Made by a program: the position numbers and the translations under genes. 64,000 bases of DNA from Lingula anatina (Eukaryota > Brachiopoda > Lingulata > Lingulida > Lingulidae): positions 324,722 through 388,721 of the forward strand of contig NW_019774514.1 of the NCBI RefSeq assembly GCF_001039355.2, read 5' to 3'. The notes under the pieces are model-generated. The model was not told where the DNA came from, searched no databases, and worked only from the letters and a program-made list of their open reading frames with translations. Each line of letters begins with the position of its first letter. The stretch's first letter is position 1. This document shows positions 1 through 12,400 of the stretch, in pieces.

Positions 1-1
1 C

Positions 2-493
2 AGATACTTAGAGCAATTGGTCTCGACGTCAAAGGAAGAGAACAAAAGGTGCGTCACGAATTCCATTTCTTCACTTATGAGTTATACCTAGCTTAATGCT
101 GGTTTCAAATAAAACAACATCCGTGCTCTCTTGCTTCTGATGTGCCAGCACAGTAAAACTCAGTGTAGCATTTAACATGCCATCTACACTTAAGTCTGTA
201 TTATAGCCCCTGCCTGACCTTTCCCTTTGCCTTCATGTCCAATTCAATTGAAGTGGATTTGTATATTGTATTTTAAAGATCATCTCGAAATAATATTGGT
301 AAGTAGACTCTACACCGTACCCCTTCTCATTTCACACATGAACAGTGCTTCCCCAAGCCATTACAGTATATAAGTAAGGGAGATATGAAAGGTTAAATAC
401 AGGAATAGTTTTGAGCCCTGCTTAGGGTCCCGTGATAACAATAACATTTCTTCTTGTAGACTTACTGCCGCGGAAACCACGATGGTTGATTGA
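2..493 (+). CDS. Possible 3'-terminal exons of an unidentified gene (partial)
   Basis: Positions 2-48 are open and end at a GT donor (GTGCGT at 49). A pyrimidine-rich stretch ends in TTGTAG at 454-459, after which 460-493 continues the frame to a TGA at 491-493. The joined C-terminus reads RYLEQLVSTSKEENKR followed by LTAAETTMVD, a helical, charged segment such as might close a coiled-coil protein. A second frame of the first exon (QILRAIGL...) is also open and would end at a TGA near 490, so the frame is not certain. AATAAA at 1014-1019 could end the transcript. The family is not recognised and the gene body lies left of the window. Confidence 0.3.
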
Positions 494-1013
494 TACAGAA
501 ATAGTAGACCATGATTTCTAAGAAACCCAACGGAATTACTGTTATAGAGCACCTTTGCTGCATCTTATATTTCGTGAGTGGATGGATGGGATTTGTTTCC
601 GTTCCTTATAACAAAATCCCTTCGTGGAATAGTTCTGATATGGTTGATTTCATGAAATCAGTGAACTCCATTCTTCGAAAGGCCCCGGTGATTTGAATAA
701 TGGCCGGTCGCATTCATTGTATGAAAAGCAATCGATCTATAGCCATACTTAAGCCTCGGATACACATAACTATTGCCTATTAGAAGTATAAATGGACATC
801 TAACAGTTGTCTCTGTGACAACGATTCTCTTGCTTTAAAGCTTAAGACTGAGTGCTTTTAAACAACAAGCCAAAATATGTAGGCCTACTTTAAGAAATAT
901 AATGACCAATGTAGTATACATGTATAACTGAAAAAATTGCACACTGGTCTCATATTTCTTTAATCACAGAAAGTGCTTTGGCGTAAAGATCCTGGGTCGA
1001 TATTGGCAAGCAA

Positions 1014-1019
1014 AATAAA
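1014..1019 (+). terminator. Possible polyadenylation signal AATAAA
   Basis: Canonical AATAAA about 520 bases after the putative stop at 493. A second AATAAA lies at 1148-1153. Such hexamers are common in AT-rich DNA, so this is only as good as the partial gene it would serve. Confidence 0.2.
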
Positions 1020-1692
1020 GTTTTCCATATAGCCGAACATAAAGACCAAACACCTCATTTTTTGCACTGTCTTAGTACAGACAATCCATATGCATTTCAT
1101 AATTTAAGTCGTTGGCCATGGCCTTTGACATCGATGTCATTTTAATGAATAAACTTTATCTTTAATGACATTTATCATTAGCTTTGACATTTTGTGAAAA
1201 ACAGCACATTTTATTCTAAAATAATTTACTTTCTATGTCTAATTTGGCCTAGAGAGGACAGATTACCAGGAGCAACTGCGGTCACGTAACGTCTGCGCAT
1301 GTCAGGATTGACGTAATTAGGTCCTTTGGGATTTAATTGATATATTTTCTAACGTCAATTGTTTTTTTTTCGGGCCACGCTGTTCAATGATTAGTTGGTA
1401 AACAAGGCGATTTAATCTTTCTCCTAGTTTGTGTTATTTAAAGAAGTCAGTGACGAGAAGTGCTCAAGGTTTTCCAAGTAAAACGTTTCTACTTATGGCT
1501 AAAAGAGATGTCTTGTGTGTTAAAAAGTTAGAGAGTCCCCCTCTTCATTTTAATATCCTGTATCTTGTCCGCTTTTGTCGTTACTTTTAAGAATCGATCT
1601 TGTCGCTATTTTTAAGTATTGATGATTTATGGAATTATATTCTTTTTAATTTCTTTTATATGCCTTTCACGACAGAAAGGGATCTGCTTCCA

Positions 1693-1731
1693 GTAGTGTA
1701 CACACCCCATTATATATATATAGTACACTAC
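1693..1731. repeat. Small inverted repeat
   Basis: Arms GTAGTGTAC (1693-1701) and GTACACTAC (1723-1731) are perfect complements around a loop containing a short TA run. It could extrude a stem of 9 bp. No function is implied. Confidence 0.5.
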
Positions 1732-4700
1732 CAAGATTTGATTCGGGTATTTCACGAAGTAAAATAATATTTTAAACGGAAAAAGTGAAAGGTCATTTTT
1801 CTGTTTTCTGGGGGGGGAGGGTGCTTAGATGTAACATATTCTTTGGAACATGCAGTTTCGGTACACCTTCAACAATTTCGTAAGAAACTGAGGCAACGAT
1901 GCCATCAATCAAGTCAGTGTTTTTTATCTAACTCTCGAGTTCATCATTTATTTATTTCCGTCTGCTTAAGAAGTAATATCAAGTGAGATATTCATCCAGT
2001 ACTTCACCCAAGTTCGGACTCATCCATCATTTAATCTCACAGACGGTGGCGATGAAGGTTATCAAAAAGCGCCAATATCGGGAGAAATGGGGTTTTTGAT
2101 GTAATGTGTTACGGAACGTGTTCCAACATTACATATAAAAGGCAATTTCTATTGTGTACACGTGTTGGATATAACAGTAATTTATAAAACAACAACTCAA
2201 CATGATCACCCAAGAATTTAGTGTTTTACTTTGGTTTAAGTGTAAAAAGGCAATTATAGTGGGAAATACACGATTGACGTTTGTCTGACATTTGAATTAC
2301 CAAGTGCTCAGCAAATAGAATACCTCGTTTCACCAATGTGCGAATCATCATCATCGTCATCATAGGTGGGGACTATTAGTCAAAATTACTAAAGAATGTG
2401 GGAGCAAATTATTTCTGTTATCGAAGCAAATCAATGTCTGGTTATCTCACTTAAATATAACCAATCTTGAAGATATTACCTGGGTAAATAAAGACAAACA
2501 TCAAAATATATACGTAACGGTGAACATTCTAAAAGAATTAAGTTTTAATCGACCAAAAATGGAAAAAAGATTGCCCAGAAAGCTTCTTTCCGTAGAGTGT
2601 TTTGAACAGATGAGAGCTGATATTGCTCTGCAAAGAAGAAATACCAAAAATCCGTTTAAATTTGAAGATGTTACGAAGTATCGTAGTGCCCGAAAGTGAA
2701 GCATTAAAATGAGATATAACAGTGAATTTGCCTTTTATTCAGCATAAATCCGATTTTTTGCTGATGTTAGTTCGCACGCATGACTTGTTAATTGCAATAG
2801 TAGCATAAAACTGAGACTTTTGTACATGTACACATGTGGGCCAAAATTGCCGTTTCAGTTTTTTTTTTTTCTAAACCATGCTAAAACATGTTTACATCAT
2901 TTTGCCCAAACAACAAAGTCATACACATTTACATCTTAGGGGTCGGTCACATCTTATGTTTTCCATGACTTTCCTGAATTTGGAATCAGCCTTCTGTAAA
3001 TATTTCAGTCAGATTAAAAGTGATATTATTATGTATGGGGGAAGCAACGCTTTGATTGAGGCTTTTGATCTATTTTCTCGTTTTAATTCGTTTTTGTTAG
3101 TGGTAGAAACTACCCTACGAGCGATCCACGCCTTTTTGAATCTCTTGCAAAGAATTTAATCAGGTGCACGTGTTATGAACTCACAGTAGTTTACTCACCA
3201 AAGTAGAAAGTCACTACTTCGAACTCATATTAACTGATATAGTAACAGTGCTGATGGATAATCATAAAGCTTTCGGTTTTAAATTTATCGTAAATGTTCA
3301 TGAAAGAACCGGGAAAGATACATAGATGATTGGTTTGTGTTCTATATGTTTAGTGAAAATGATATTGTCAATTCATAAATGCATAAATAGAAATACAAAT
3401 ATACGTTTGTTTGTACAGTAAGCTGTTTTATGTATTAAAATACTTACGTTTATATTATGTATGTATGTAGTATACGTCATATATTTATATTCCATTACTG
3501 TTTATTGAATATATTAAGTTATGAGTTAGTATATGATAAAATGATGGATGTGTAGACTGCTATTGAAAACAGAATCCTGTTTTGGTTTTCGTTTAAAGCA
3601 TTTATTTTCTTTCAAGTAGTTTGATAAGAAGTTCAGCCTAATCTTAAATTTTGAAAATGCATTCTTGGATGTGATCAATGAAAACACTTTTTTTCGGAAT
3701 AGTCAGGAATTCTACGTCGGCGGGATAATTTTCCTTCGAGATTAAATCATTTCCGAGGGATATACATTGACCCACGATTCCCAGAGGCAACATCCATATT
3801 ACTTTTCTCACTTCTAGATTCTCATTTATGACAGGATCCCTTAGGTGCTCATTTAACAGTGACCCCCCAGGGACATTTCCCGTTGATCACACCTGTAATT
3901 ACCGTGTCAGTGACAAAAGCACCTGTTGGAAAAGTTTTAATTTTTTTACGTTTGGTTTTATAGATTTCATGTAAAGGTGTGTAAGAAATGTATGGTGTTA
4001 ACGGCGTATGACATTGGCTGGCTTGAACTATTGAATTACTATCAGAAGCCAAACGTTCCTCTCTCTCTCTTTATATAAGTATAGATATACTTTTGCTGTC
4101 GACCTTTACCATCCAGGCAAAATAAAGATTGTATACTGTAATGAGTATACTGGAAATAATGTTTTGAATAGACAAGAAATGACATGTTTCAAACAAATAC
4201 ATAACAGCTTTGCTCTCTGCAAGCACCAGAGCATTTAAGAATGTTCTTTAGACGCAAAACTGTGCTAGGGCTTTTCAACCGTCTGCATATCATATAAAAA
4301 TGCTATAAAAAGTAAACCAGCTTTGTGAATATGAACACCAATTTGAGTACCTAATCAGAGATATTTTTGCTCGCCTTAAGATCTTTTTAAATCTCTTCTT
4401 CACATACTTTATAGAAAGAAAGGAGATTAAATTTGGTTGTGAACCGGGCATGTAATATTCTATAAAAGAGTAAAGACATTTTGATAACCGACACGTAAAT
4501 GAATGGCAGATTCTACCCATGTCTAGGGTTAAAAACAACAGTTGTGTTCATAAAAAAGGAATATTCGGTTAAATGTGTATTGAATAGTATAATGTTTTAT
4601 AAAATATATGCATTCAAGATACACTTATGATAAAATAATTCTGTTTTTGAATTTGGTTCAAAATTCGCTTAAGACGTAAGAACGACTTAAAATAACACAT

Positions 4701-5900
4701 ACAGTGTATCAAGGCCTCAGACTAAGTGGGTTATTATCGACAACCAAACGTTTTACTTCACGCTTTAAAAATACACAGTTGATGTCACTATATTTCCCTA
4801 TTTCTACATTAGCAAGGCGGAAAAACTCTTCCTGCAACAATTCAAATTGCGAAGGGAATTGTGCGTCCCAAGGGTTAAAAATGTCCTATGATAAAAACAC
4901 ACCAGAGCTAGAAATGATTGAACTCTTGGGCTGTTCTTTAACGATATAAGCACTCTATTGCATGACCAGAGAAATCAATTAAATATAAATTCTACAGTGC
5001 TACGCCTATGAATTACGTGATAAAAATTCAAATGCCAGCTTTGTTTTAGTTCTAATGCGTTCACTGATCTCCCTAGCCGTGGCAATCCCGGCTCCATCTC
5101 AAATGGAAACTATGCCGTTAGTTTTACCAAAAAACGTCTACAACACAGATACATGTATGTCGTCGAATATACCACAGTAGTCAAAATAAAATTTAAAACT
5201 AATAAAGTACCCGTTGTAAACCTCAAAAATGAAAATAGGTAGCCCAAAAATCATGAGTGCTGGATTTTGCAATTAGGGGTTTCTTTGCGAGAGTTGGGAC
5301 CGTCTTATTGGTTTGAGGATGTAGGGACCTTTGTGTGGCAAACTATAAAAAAAACCTATTGTGATTGCGGGTAAGAAAGGGGGAAAACATTAAAATTGTT
5401 GAAACAGCTCAATGAGCATTACATCTTTGTATGACAAATCGCTATTTTCCTGCAAATTTCAATACTTTCCCTTCCCCGCCTGGGTATACAACATTTAATG
5501 TTTAGTCATCTTTGCTGTGGAGATGGAATCTGGTGAATCAATGTTGTGACGGTGAAAAAATGAAGATTTAGAACTCGAAAACATTAAATGCCTTTAAGGT
5601 TAACACGCAATGACGGCATAAAGACTGGTAGCCACGTGAAACGAGGCAACTGTTACATTTGTTAATATGCCCCTGGCACTGTTCCAGGCAACCAATTATT
5701 GTGATCGGTAATAAAAAGCTTTCTGAAACTAAAGCGTCCTGCAGAAGCCACGTCCTGAGTCACTTATCCTAGGAGCAAAAAACAAAGGAATTGCATAAAA
5801 GAAAAATACCACCATCCATCCTTTAAAGATGTTTAAAAGATCAGGAACGAGAGGGATAGCGGGAATGGGCATGGTTTGCATTAACGCAACGTTATCTGTG

Positions 5901-5938
5901 TTATTATTATTATTATTATTAATGATGATGAAGATGAT
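5901..5938. repeat. TTA/ATG trinucleotide microsatellite
   Basis: About seven TTA units pass directly into ATG/AAG-rich triplets. Simple repeat. Confidence 0.8.
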
Positions 5939-6373
5939 TTAAGAATAATCATAGTTCCGAAGATGACATCAATTTAATATTTTTGACTAATTAAAACATT
6001 TTCACTATTTGTCAAAAAGGATCCCAAAATTAAGATGAATTGAGCAAATATTAATACGATATTTACTAAATAACAATCAGCACCCAGTTTTGTCGGATCA
6101 CTGCGCAGATGACAAGCATGAGATATGACCGCCAAAGTGTCTCGAGGCCCAATTAATTCTATTTCAAACGAAAAGCGCGAGTTTTCAAAATAAAAACTCA
6201 TTATATCATCTCATTATATCATATTCTTACCCTTAGAATGCCAATATTATGTTAGTGTTATGCGTGTGTTTTATTTGCAGGAAAATGAAAGCATCCGTTA
6301 CTCTGCCGTTAAATTCCATGATCAAATTCACATGAACAAAGTGGTTTAAAGGGGATTTTGAAAGATGCCCTCG

Positions 6374-6464
6374 CCATAGATCGAGGAGGCCCGAGAAAGC
6401 ACGTGTGACTTCTGTCTGTCAAACGTCATAGATCCAGGAGTCCCGAGATAGCACGTGTGACTTC
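6374..6464. repeat. Imperfect direct repeat, two copies of about 39 bases
   Basis: 6374-6412 and 6427-6464 share CATAGATC, GAGG/CAGG, CCCGAGA and AGCACGTGTGACTTC with only a few mismatches, separated by 14 bases. Each copy contains the E-box CACGTG. This looks like a local duplication. Confidence 0.7.
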
Positions 6465-7888
6465 AATGAACTCTTGGATAACACTATATGGTTCTCAGTG
6501 TGACCTCAGGTCACCATGCAATTCAATCTCATTATCTGGGCGTTCTTTATGTTTGTTCATATAAGTTTAATGTCTCAGGTTAAAGAAAGGGTTCAACCAA
6601 AGGGTAAGCACCTGATTGGCAAGAATCGAATGAAGAAAAAAGTCACACACACGTATTATTAATGTCGAATTAATTGTATCCCATCTTCACGCTGGTGAAA
6701 TCTAATTGTCTGCGAGTAAGATAATCAATGCAAGCAATAACAACAACTTTTTTGTTTTTGTACATTCGATAGAAAGTACTAGTGCTTGTTCTGTAATTAA
6801 CATGATATACATTCGCATATTGACTGTTTGTTCCCATATAATAGTTCATAGTTTCGCACAATTGTTTGAACATATTCACAGTGTGAAAAAATGATTTTTT
6901 TCTTTTTATTTTAACGAGCATCATGCGTGTTGTACCAGAATGTTTTAGACTATATTTTGACTGCACATTGTCCACCTAGACCAATTCTAAGTGCGTCATC
7001 AATGTCGTCTTTGATTTCTAACCGTTCTTATAGATTATCAAAAAAACTATAACTGATATCATGCCAATAACGCCTGAGCAAAACGTTAGGACTCGACTGA
7101 CCCCAATTCCTTCCCATCACGCAAATCAGTAATACTAGTACAGTTTAATGTCAGAACATTGCCGCAACCCCTCTGGAGACGGTACCCTAGAGCAACCGTT
7201 TCGCACGTGTAGCTTCTGAACAATGTCGCTGTAATCGGTCACGTTGCTGTATCTGTTTGCGTATGGGAAATTGAATTCGATTAGTATGACGCTAACTTGA
7301 AAAAAAAACCAATAGAGATTTATGACGAAAACAAGACAAAACATATCAGTGGGAAATCTTAGCCATTCCAAACTCAACATGGTAAACAAGTGTACATGTA
7401 TATAGATGCGACACTTTTAAGGCATAGCTATCGATTCGACAAAGAGACGTTTGTCCTTCTCTCTTAAGATAGCATAGGTTTGAATGGGACATGAGATGAT
7501 AAACCTTTAGACATTTGAATGACGCTTTGGGGGTTGAATCCGTTTTGAATTGATAGAAATTGATGTGACCGCACCGGACCATATTCCCAATGGAGAAGAC
7601 GAGGAGCAGCATGTACAATGCTGAACTTTGTGATGGGGTTATCTATTGACCCAGTGTATAATCAATTTACCTAAATAACCCTCTGAACTATCGTTTGATT
7701 GCTGGGTCTTTTAACTCCATTTAGTTATGGAACTGGTTTATAGAAAAAATATAGAGCGACACCTGTGTCCATCTTAGTTTACACAGCAGTTTAGACATTA
7801 CTAGTAAGAAATTCGATGCACCTTTTATAAACTACGTGTATATCTCCACGCAGCGTGTGCATTTTTTCTTTCAGCATCATCGCCAATG

Positions 7889-8134
7889 AAAAAAAAAGAT
7901 CATTTAACATTGACTGTTGTGAAGAGTCGGTAAATATCGTTAACAACATGTATGAACACTCTTGGACTCTCAAATCATATTTGCTTATCTTGTTACGTCA
8001 AACCTTCAAGTGTGTTAATCGATCTTTCGACGATCTTTGGCCTCCATTGTGGCGCTTGAGAATTACATAACCTGCGTAAGTTTCTTTTCGCTTTAACATA
8101 TTACAGCAAGCAAATAATCATTTATTTTCAGTCT

Positions 8135-8170
<36 letters not shown>

Positions 8171-8631
8171 AGAAGAGAGAGAGAGAGAGAGAGAGAGGCG
8201 AATATTTTTATCAGACAATAGCTGACTTGTAAAAAATTCTGCAAAAATGTAATTGCAATGATGTGCATCCACCATTTGCAGCATTGAACGCAATGCAATC
8301 TTCCCACTTAGCAAATTACGCTTCACGCCCACAGTCTCAGCCCATAATGGTGTCATCATTGGGTAAGACGGCCATTTCAGTTATTTTCTTCTCAATAATA
8401 TCAGTCACTTAAATAGTTCTGCGTGACATCGTCTGCTCAAGGGGACATTAAATTAGCAGCTTTGAGTGTCATCCATGATCTGCCTCTGTTCCGGTGACTA
8501 ATATTAAAAATTCAGCCTACTCTTTTTCTAGAGCTTCTGCCTTGCTACCTCGCTCATGAACCCCCAGGAGATTCATTAATGGGAACATACTGGAGTAAAT
8601 TTAGCAAATACAACAGGAACAAGTGATTTAG
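7889..8631. repeat. Left copy of a 0.75-kb duplicated block
   Basis: This block recurs at 8662-9435 just past a single N at 8661. Outside the microsatellites only a few single-base differences are seen, for example GGACTC/GGTCTC, ATTACATAAC/ATTACGTAAC, CATTGGGTAAG/CATTGGTAAG and CTCGCTCATG/CTCGTTCATG. The 31-base length difference comes almost entirely from longer CA and GA runs in the right copy. After 8631 about 29 unmatched bases lead up to the N. The pattern fits two alleles joined end to end. Confidence 0.85.
8139..8197. repeat. Compound (CA)n-(GA)n microsatellite, short form
   Basis: About 31 bases of CA, a CCAGA link, then about 24 bases of GA. It is the short counterpart of the run at 8912-9001. 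Confidence 0.9.
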
Positions 8632-8660
8632 GGCCCCTTTACACTGGACGGCGTCCTTTC

Positions 8661-8661
8661 N
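8661..8661. other. Single-N assembly junction
   Basis: One ambiguous base separates the two copies of the duplicated block. The same one-N signature with duplicated flanks occurs at 25155 and 63198, which points to a joining artefact. Confidence 0.85.
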
Positions 8662-8907
8662 AAAAAAAAAGATCATTTAACATTGACTGTTGTGAAGAGT
8701 CGGTAAATATCGTTAACAACATGTATGAACACTCTTGGTCTCTCAAATCATATTTGCTTATCTTGTTACGTCAAACCTTCAAGTGTGTTAATCGATCTTT
8801 CGACGATCTTTGGCCTCCATTGTGGCGCTTGAGAATTACGTAACCTGCGTAAGTTTCTTTTCGCTTTAACATATTACAGCAAGCAAATAATCATTTATTT
8901 TCAGTCT

Positions 8908-9001
<94 letters not shown>

Positions 9002-9435
9002 GGCGAATATTTTTATCAGACAATAGCTGACTTGTAAAAAATTCTGCAAAAATGTAATTGCAATGATGTGCATCCACCATTTGCAGCATTGAACGCAATG
9101 CAATCTTCCCACTTAGCAAATTACGCTTCACGCCCACAGTCTCAGCCCATAATGGTGTCATCATTGGTAAGACGGCCATTTCAGTTATTTTCTTCTCAAT
9201 AATATCAGTCACTTAAATAGTTCTGCGTGACATCGTCTGCTCAAGGGGACATTAAATTAGCAGCTTTGAGTGTCATCCATGATCTGCCTCTGTTCCGGTG
9301 ACTAATATTAAAAATTCAGCCTACTCTTTTTCTAGAGCTTCTGCCTTGCTACCTCGTTCATGAACCCCCAGGAGATTCATTAATGGGAACATACTGGAGT
9401 AAATTTAGCAAATACAACAGGAACAAGTGATTTAG
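8662..9435. repeat. Right copy of the 0.75-kb duplicated block
   Basis: Starts at the base after the N with the same nine-A run and GATCATTTAACATTG as 7889 onward. It stays collinear to TTAG at 9435, after which the two copies diverge. This copy continues into the unique sequence to the right and is probably the one to keep. Confidence 0.85.
8912..9001. repeat. Compound (CA)n-(GA)n microsatellite, long form
   Basis: About 43 bases of CA then about 43 of GA with one GGG interruption. It is longer than the run at 8139-8197 in otherwise near-identical flanks. Confidence 0.9.
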
Positions 9436-12400
9436 TGGCTACGCCTACTACGACTGAATGTCGAGGTCATGAGAAGCCCACTATACTTTTATTATGCCCA
9501 ACCAAAAGTGTATGTCAATGAAATATCAGCTTTCACTACTTTTAAACCGAGCGGAAAGCTGCCCAGTGCCATATACTGGTTGAATAATATTAACAGAACA
9601 ATATTTTATCGAAAATTTTTGAATCTGTTTAGAATATAAGCATAAGCGTGTCGATCCATAGAAATACATGTTTTATATGGTTTCAATTTTCTAACATTAG
9701 GGCCTACACAAATTGATATGTCTTTATTGATTTTAATGGCAGGCTAAACGAAATTTCTTTTAAATAAATTATTTTACATTTATTTACAATTAATAAAGCA
9801 TAGTTACGCACCCTCAATATTTAAAAAGAGACTTGAATCGTGAATAATTCCAGACAGTTTATGATCGCTGTATTTGATATACCACTTGTATGATATTTGA
9901 TGCCTATCGGCCGCAATTTTACCCTTTTTAATACATATGTCATCGAGATAATATGAAGTCATGTATGTCTGGAATTTTCCAATCCAAAGACACGTTCATT
10001 TGCCCAATCACACAATGATGTTTCAAAAAAACATTGTTTAATACAGATTCTCGTAACCAACACGACTGTTTTAATGAATTCGTGGGTTTCGTGTGCTTGG
10101 CCAAAACAAAAAGCTCTGGCAAACATTTACCCTTTATACAGGTAGATGTGTGCAATTGTGTAAAAAGGTAACAAAATACAAATTTAATTTAGGTGTCTGT
10201 AAAGTTATACTTTACAACGGATTCACATACGGGATCACAGGAAGCACGTGCCGCGCCATAGATGCCCTTAACATCTCTGGCAACCATATGCCACTGCCCT
10301 GGTCCCAGCAATGATTTTTATCCGCATTGATAGGTTCAACGCAAAGATTTTTCGCACAGGCAAATGGAAAAGATCTCATAACCGCTGCTATTTAAAACCA
10401 ATCAGGAAAGTTAAGATTTAATCTACGCCAAATGGTGGTGGCACTAGACCCACAGTGGCATTTTGTTGAACGACTGTTCCTTCTTCCAGTTGATAATGGA
10501 AGATGATCGCTCCCGGCAAGATAAGGTCGTTTTTACATAAACCTGATCGGCTTTACTGGCCTTATTATTACATCTCTGACATCGCTGTCCCTTTAATGAA
10601 TAAAATCAAAGAACGTCGACTTATCCGCGGTATCCTTGAAATGGTTTCCATTAGCTTTAAAGCTACCATAGAATTACTGGTATAAACATCCCGATACAAA
10701 GAAGAAGATACTAGAATGAACTAAACGCAGTTGCATATTTAAAATAATGTATATGATATACATGTATTATTTAATACATTGACATAATGATGAATATTTC
10801 ACATTAATTTGATGCCACGGTATGACTAATACGTGAGCAGACTCCCTCACTACACGTTTATCTTTACAAAACATACATGTGGGCAAAAGTATTTCTTTCA
10901 GAAACACACTTATGCATATTGCGGATGCTTTATCACAAAGCTAAACCGAATGACAGAATGTTTGTATAGTCAAATAATTTGTGTTTTAGGAACAGGATAA
11001 TGTAAACATTTTATGTCTTTCTCCATAAATCCATACTTCAAGTATTGCTCTAAGTCATGCTTGTAACAGAGGATGTGGTTTACCATAAGTCTGGTTATAA
11101 GTATCTCTGGCCTTTTGTTTCTTAATTCATGCTGAACAGATCATGTTTGAGATCGCTTCACAAATGGCATACTTGTTGTAGGTACGCATGTTGATATTTT
11201 GTTTGGCAGATATCTTCAACTAACATTGTGCCACAGAGTCAGCTGCCGGTAAAAATACACGTAGGCTAACACATTTCCGTTTAAATACCCTCATCAGATG
11301 AACATTTGTTTCTGGATAACGATTATTTTAGATATTTATAGATATTTTCATAAGGACTAACTCTTGCAAAATTTGCAGTTTTGCATGAAAACTTCATTAG
11401 TTTTTAAAATCTGTTTTGCATGTGTGTCTTATGTTATGTCACTCAAAGAACAATCGACTGATGGTATTTTGGCGTGTTGCTCGACCCAGCCGGAATAATC
11501 GTTTGTTATGCACTCTTTACACTGCAAAAAGTCTTTAAAATATCTTTACTGGTCACGATACTAAACGTTTTACCTAACTCTTTTAACACAAGCTTATTTG
11601 AATTTATAAAAACTATATAAGAGTCACAAATCTAATTGCACCCAATGACATATCAGAGTTCCCTTTACATTAAAAAGTCACACATTTTCTTTTTTTTCTT
11701 TATGACTTCTTGACGTCATGCTGACGGCGTTAGGCTATTCTCACGCCATTCTGTATCACCTTATTACACTAACTAAAGTGCATTACGAAGCAGCATCAGT
11801 GAAATTACGTGCGTTCATCACTTCACAGTTATTACAAATTGCTGAGCTGAATTTTTGCATCAGTTTCAATTATAGCCATTAGTTACATGCCCAAAATCCA
11901 CCGAGAGAACTATTAACTGAATCACCCCAAAGGGCGTGACATTCTCACGATGTCAACTGGGATAGGATTATTTGTCCATTACCATCAACGAAATACTTAT
12001 CCAACTCATCTTTTGATGCAAGTTTCTTATAATTTTCCAGGAAAACACCATTGGTATATTGCAAAGAACAAAGAAACATGATAGCTTTCCCTGTTTTGGC
12101 ATTGTAATTGCTCTCAAAATGACTGAATACAATATTATGTTGGTGCAATCCTGAAACAAATCGCCATAAGTGTTGTTTTGGGGACCCTGGATTGCCTTTA
12201 TGGCATGGGTAATATGAACAACACCAAAGTAAGGTATATTTCATAGACATAAGATTGACTAAATTACAACAGAGAACTTGTTACACAGTTGTTTGGTGTA
12301 CTTATAGCATGTATAATTACCTTGAGAACTGCGTGCAATTGTTTTGTTTTCGATAAAACCATTACGAAAAATGTGAATTGAAGGATAATTTTCAAGATAT

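Larger units (their letters stand above)
494..7888. other. Non-coding stretch, no convincing gene
   Basis: Open frames here are short, AT-biased and lack recognisable domains or good splice contexts. The minor structures seen are a hairpin at 1693-1731, a TTA/ATG microsatellite near 5901-5938 and a 39-base imperfect direct repeat at 6374-6464. Nothing else stands out. Confidence 0.5.

Noticed and set aside
2878-3159. 93-codon plus-strand frame
   Set aside because: Random-looking composition, no domain; length is not unusual for this amount of AT-rich DNA.
8138-9212. Minus-strand frames with Leu-Ser and Cys-Val repeats
   Set aside because: Translations of the CA/GA microsatellites; the same flanking peptide appears twice because the block is duplicated.
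11945-12250. 101-codon minus-strand frame
   Set aside because: Looks mildly coding-like but has no domain, Kozak, splice or neighbour support; left out as a gene.
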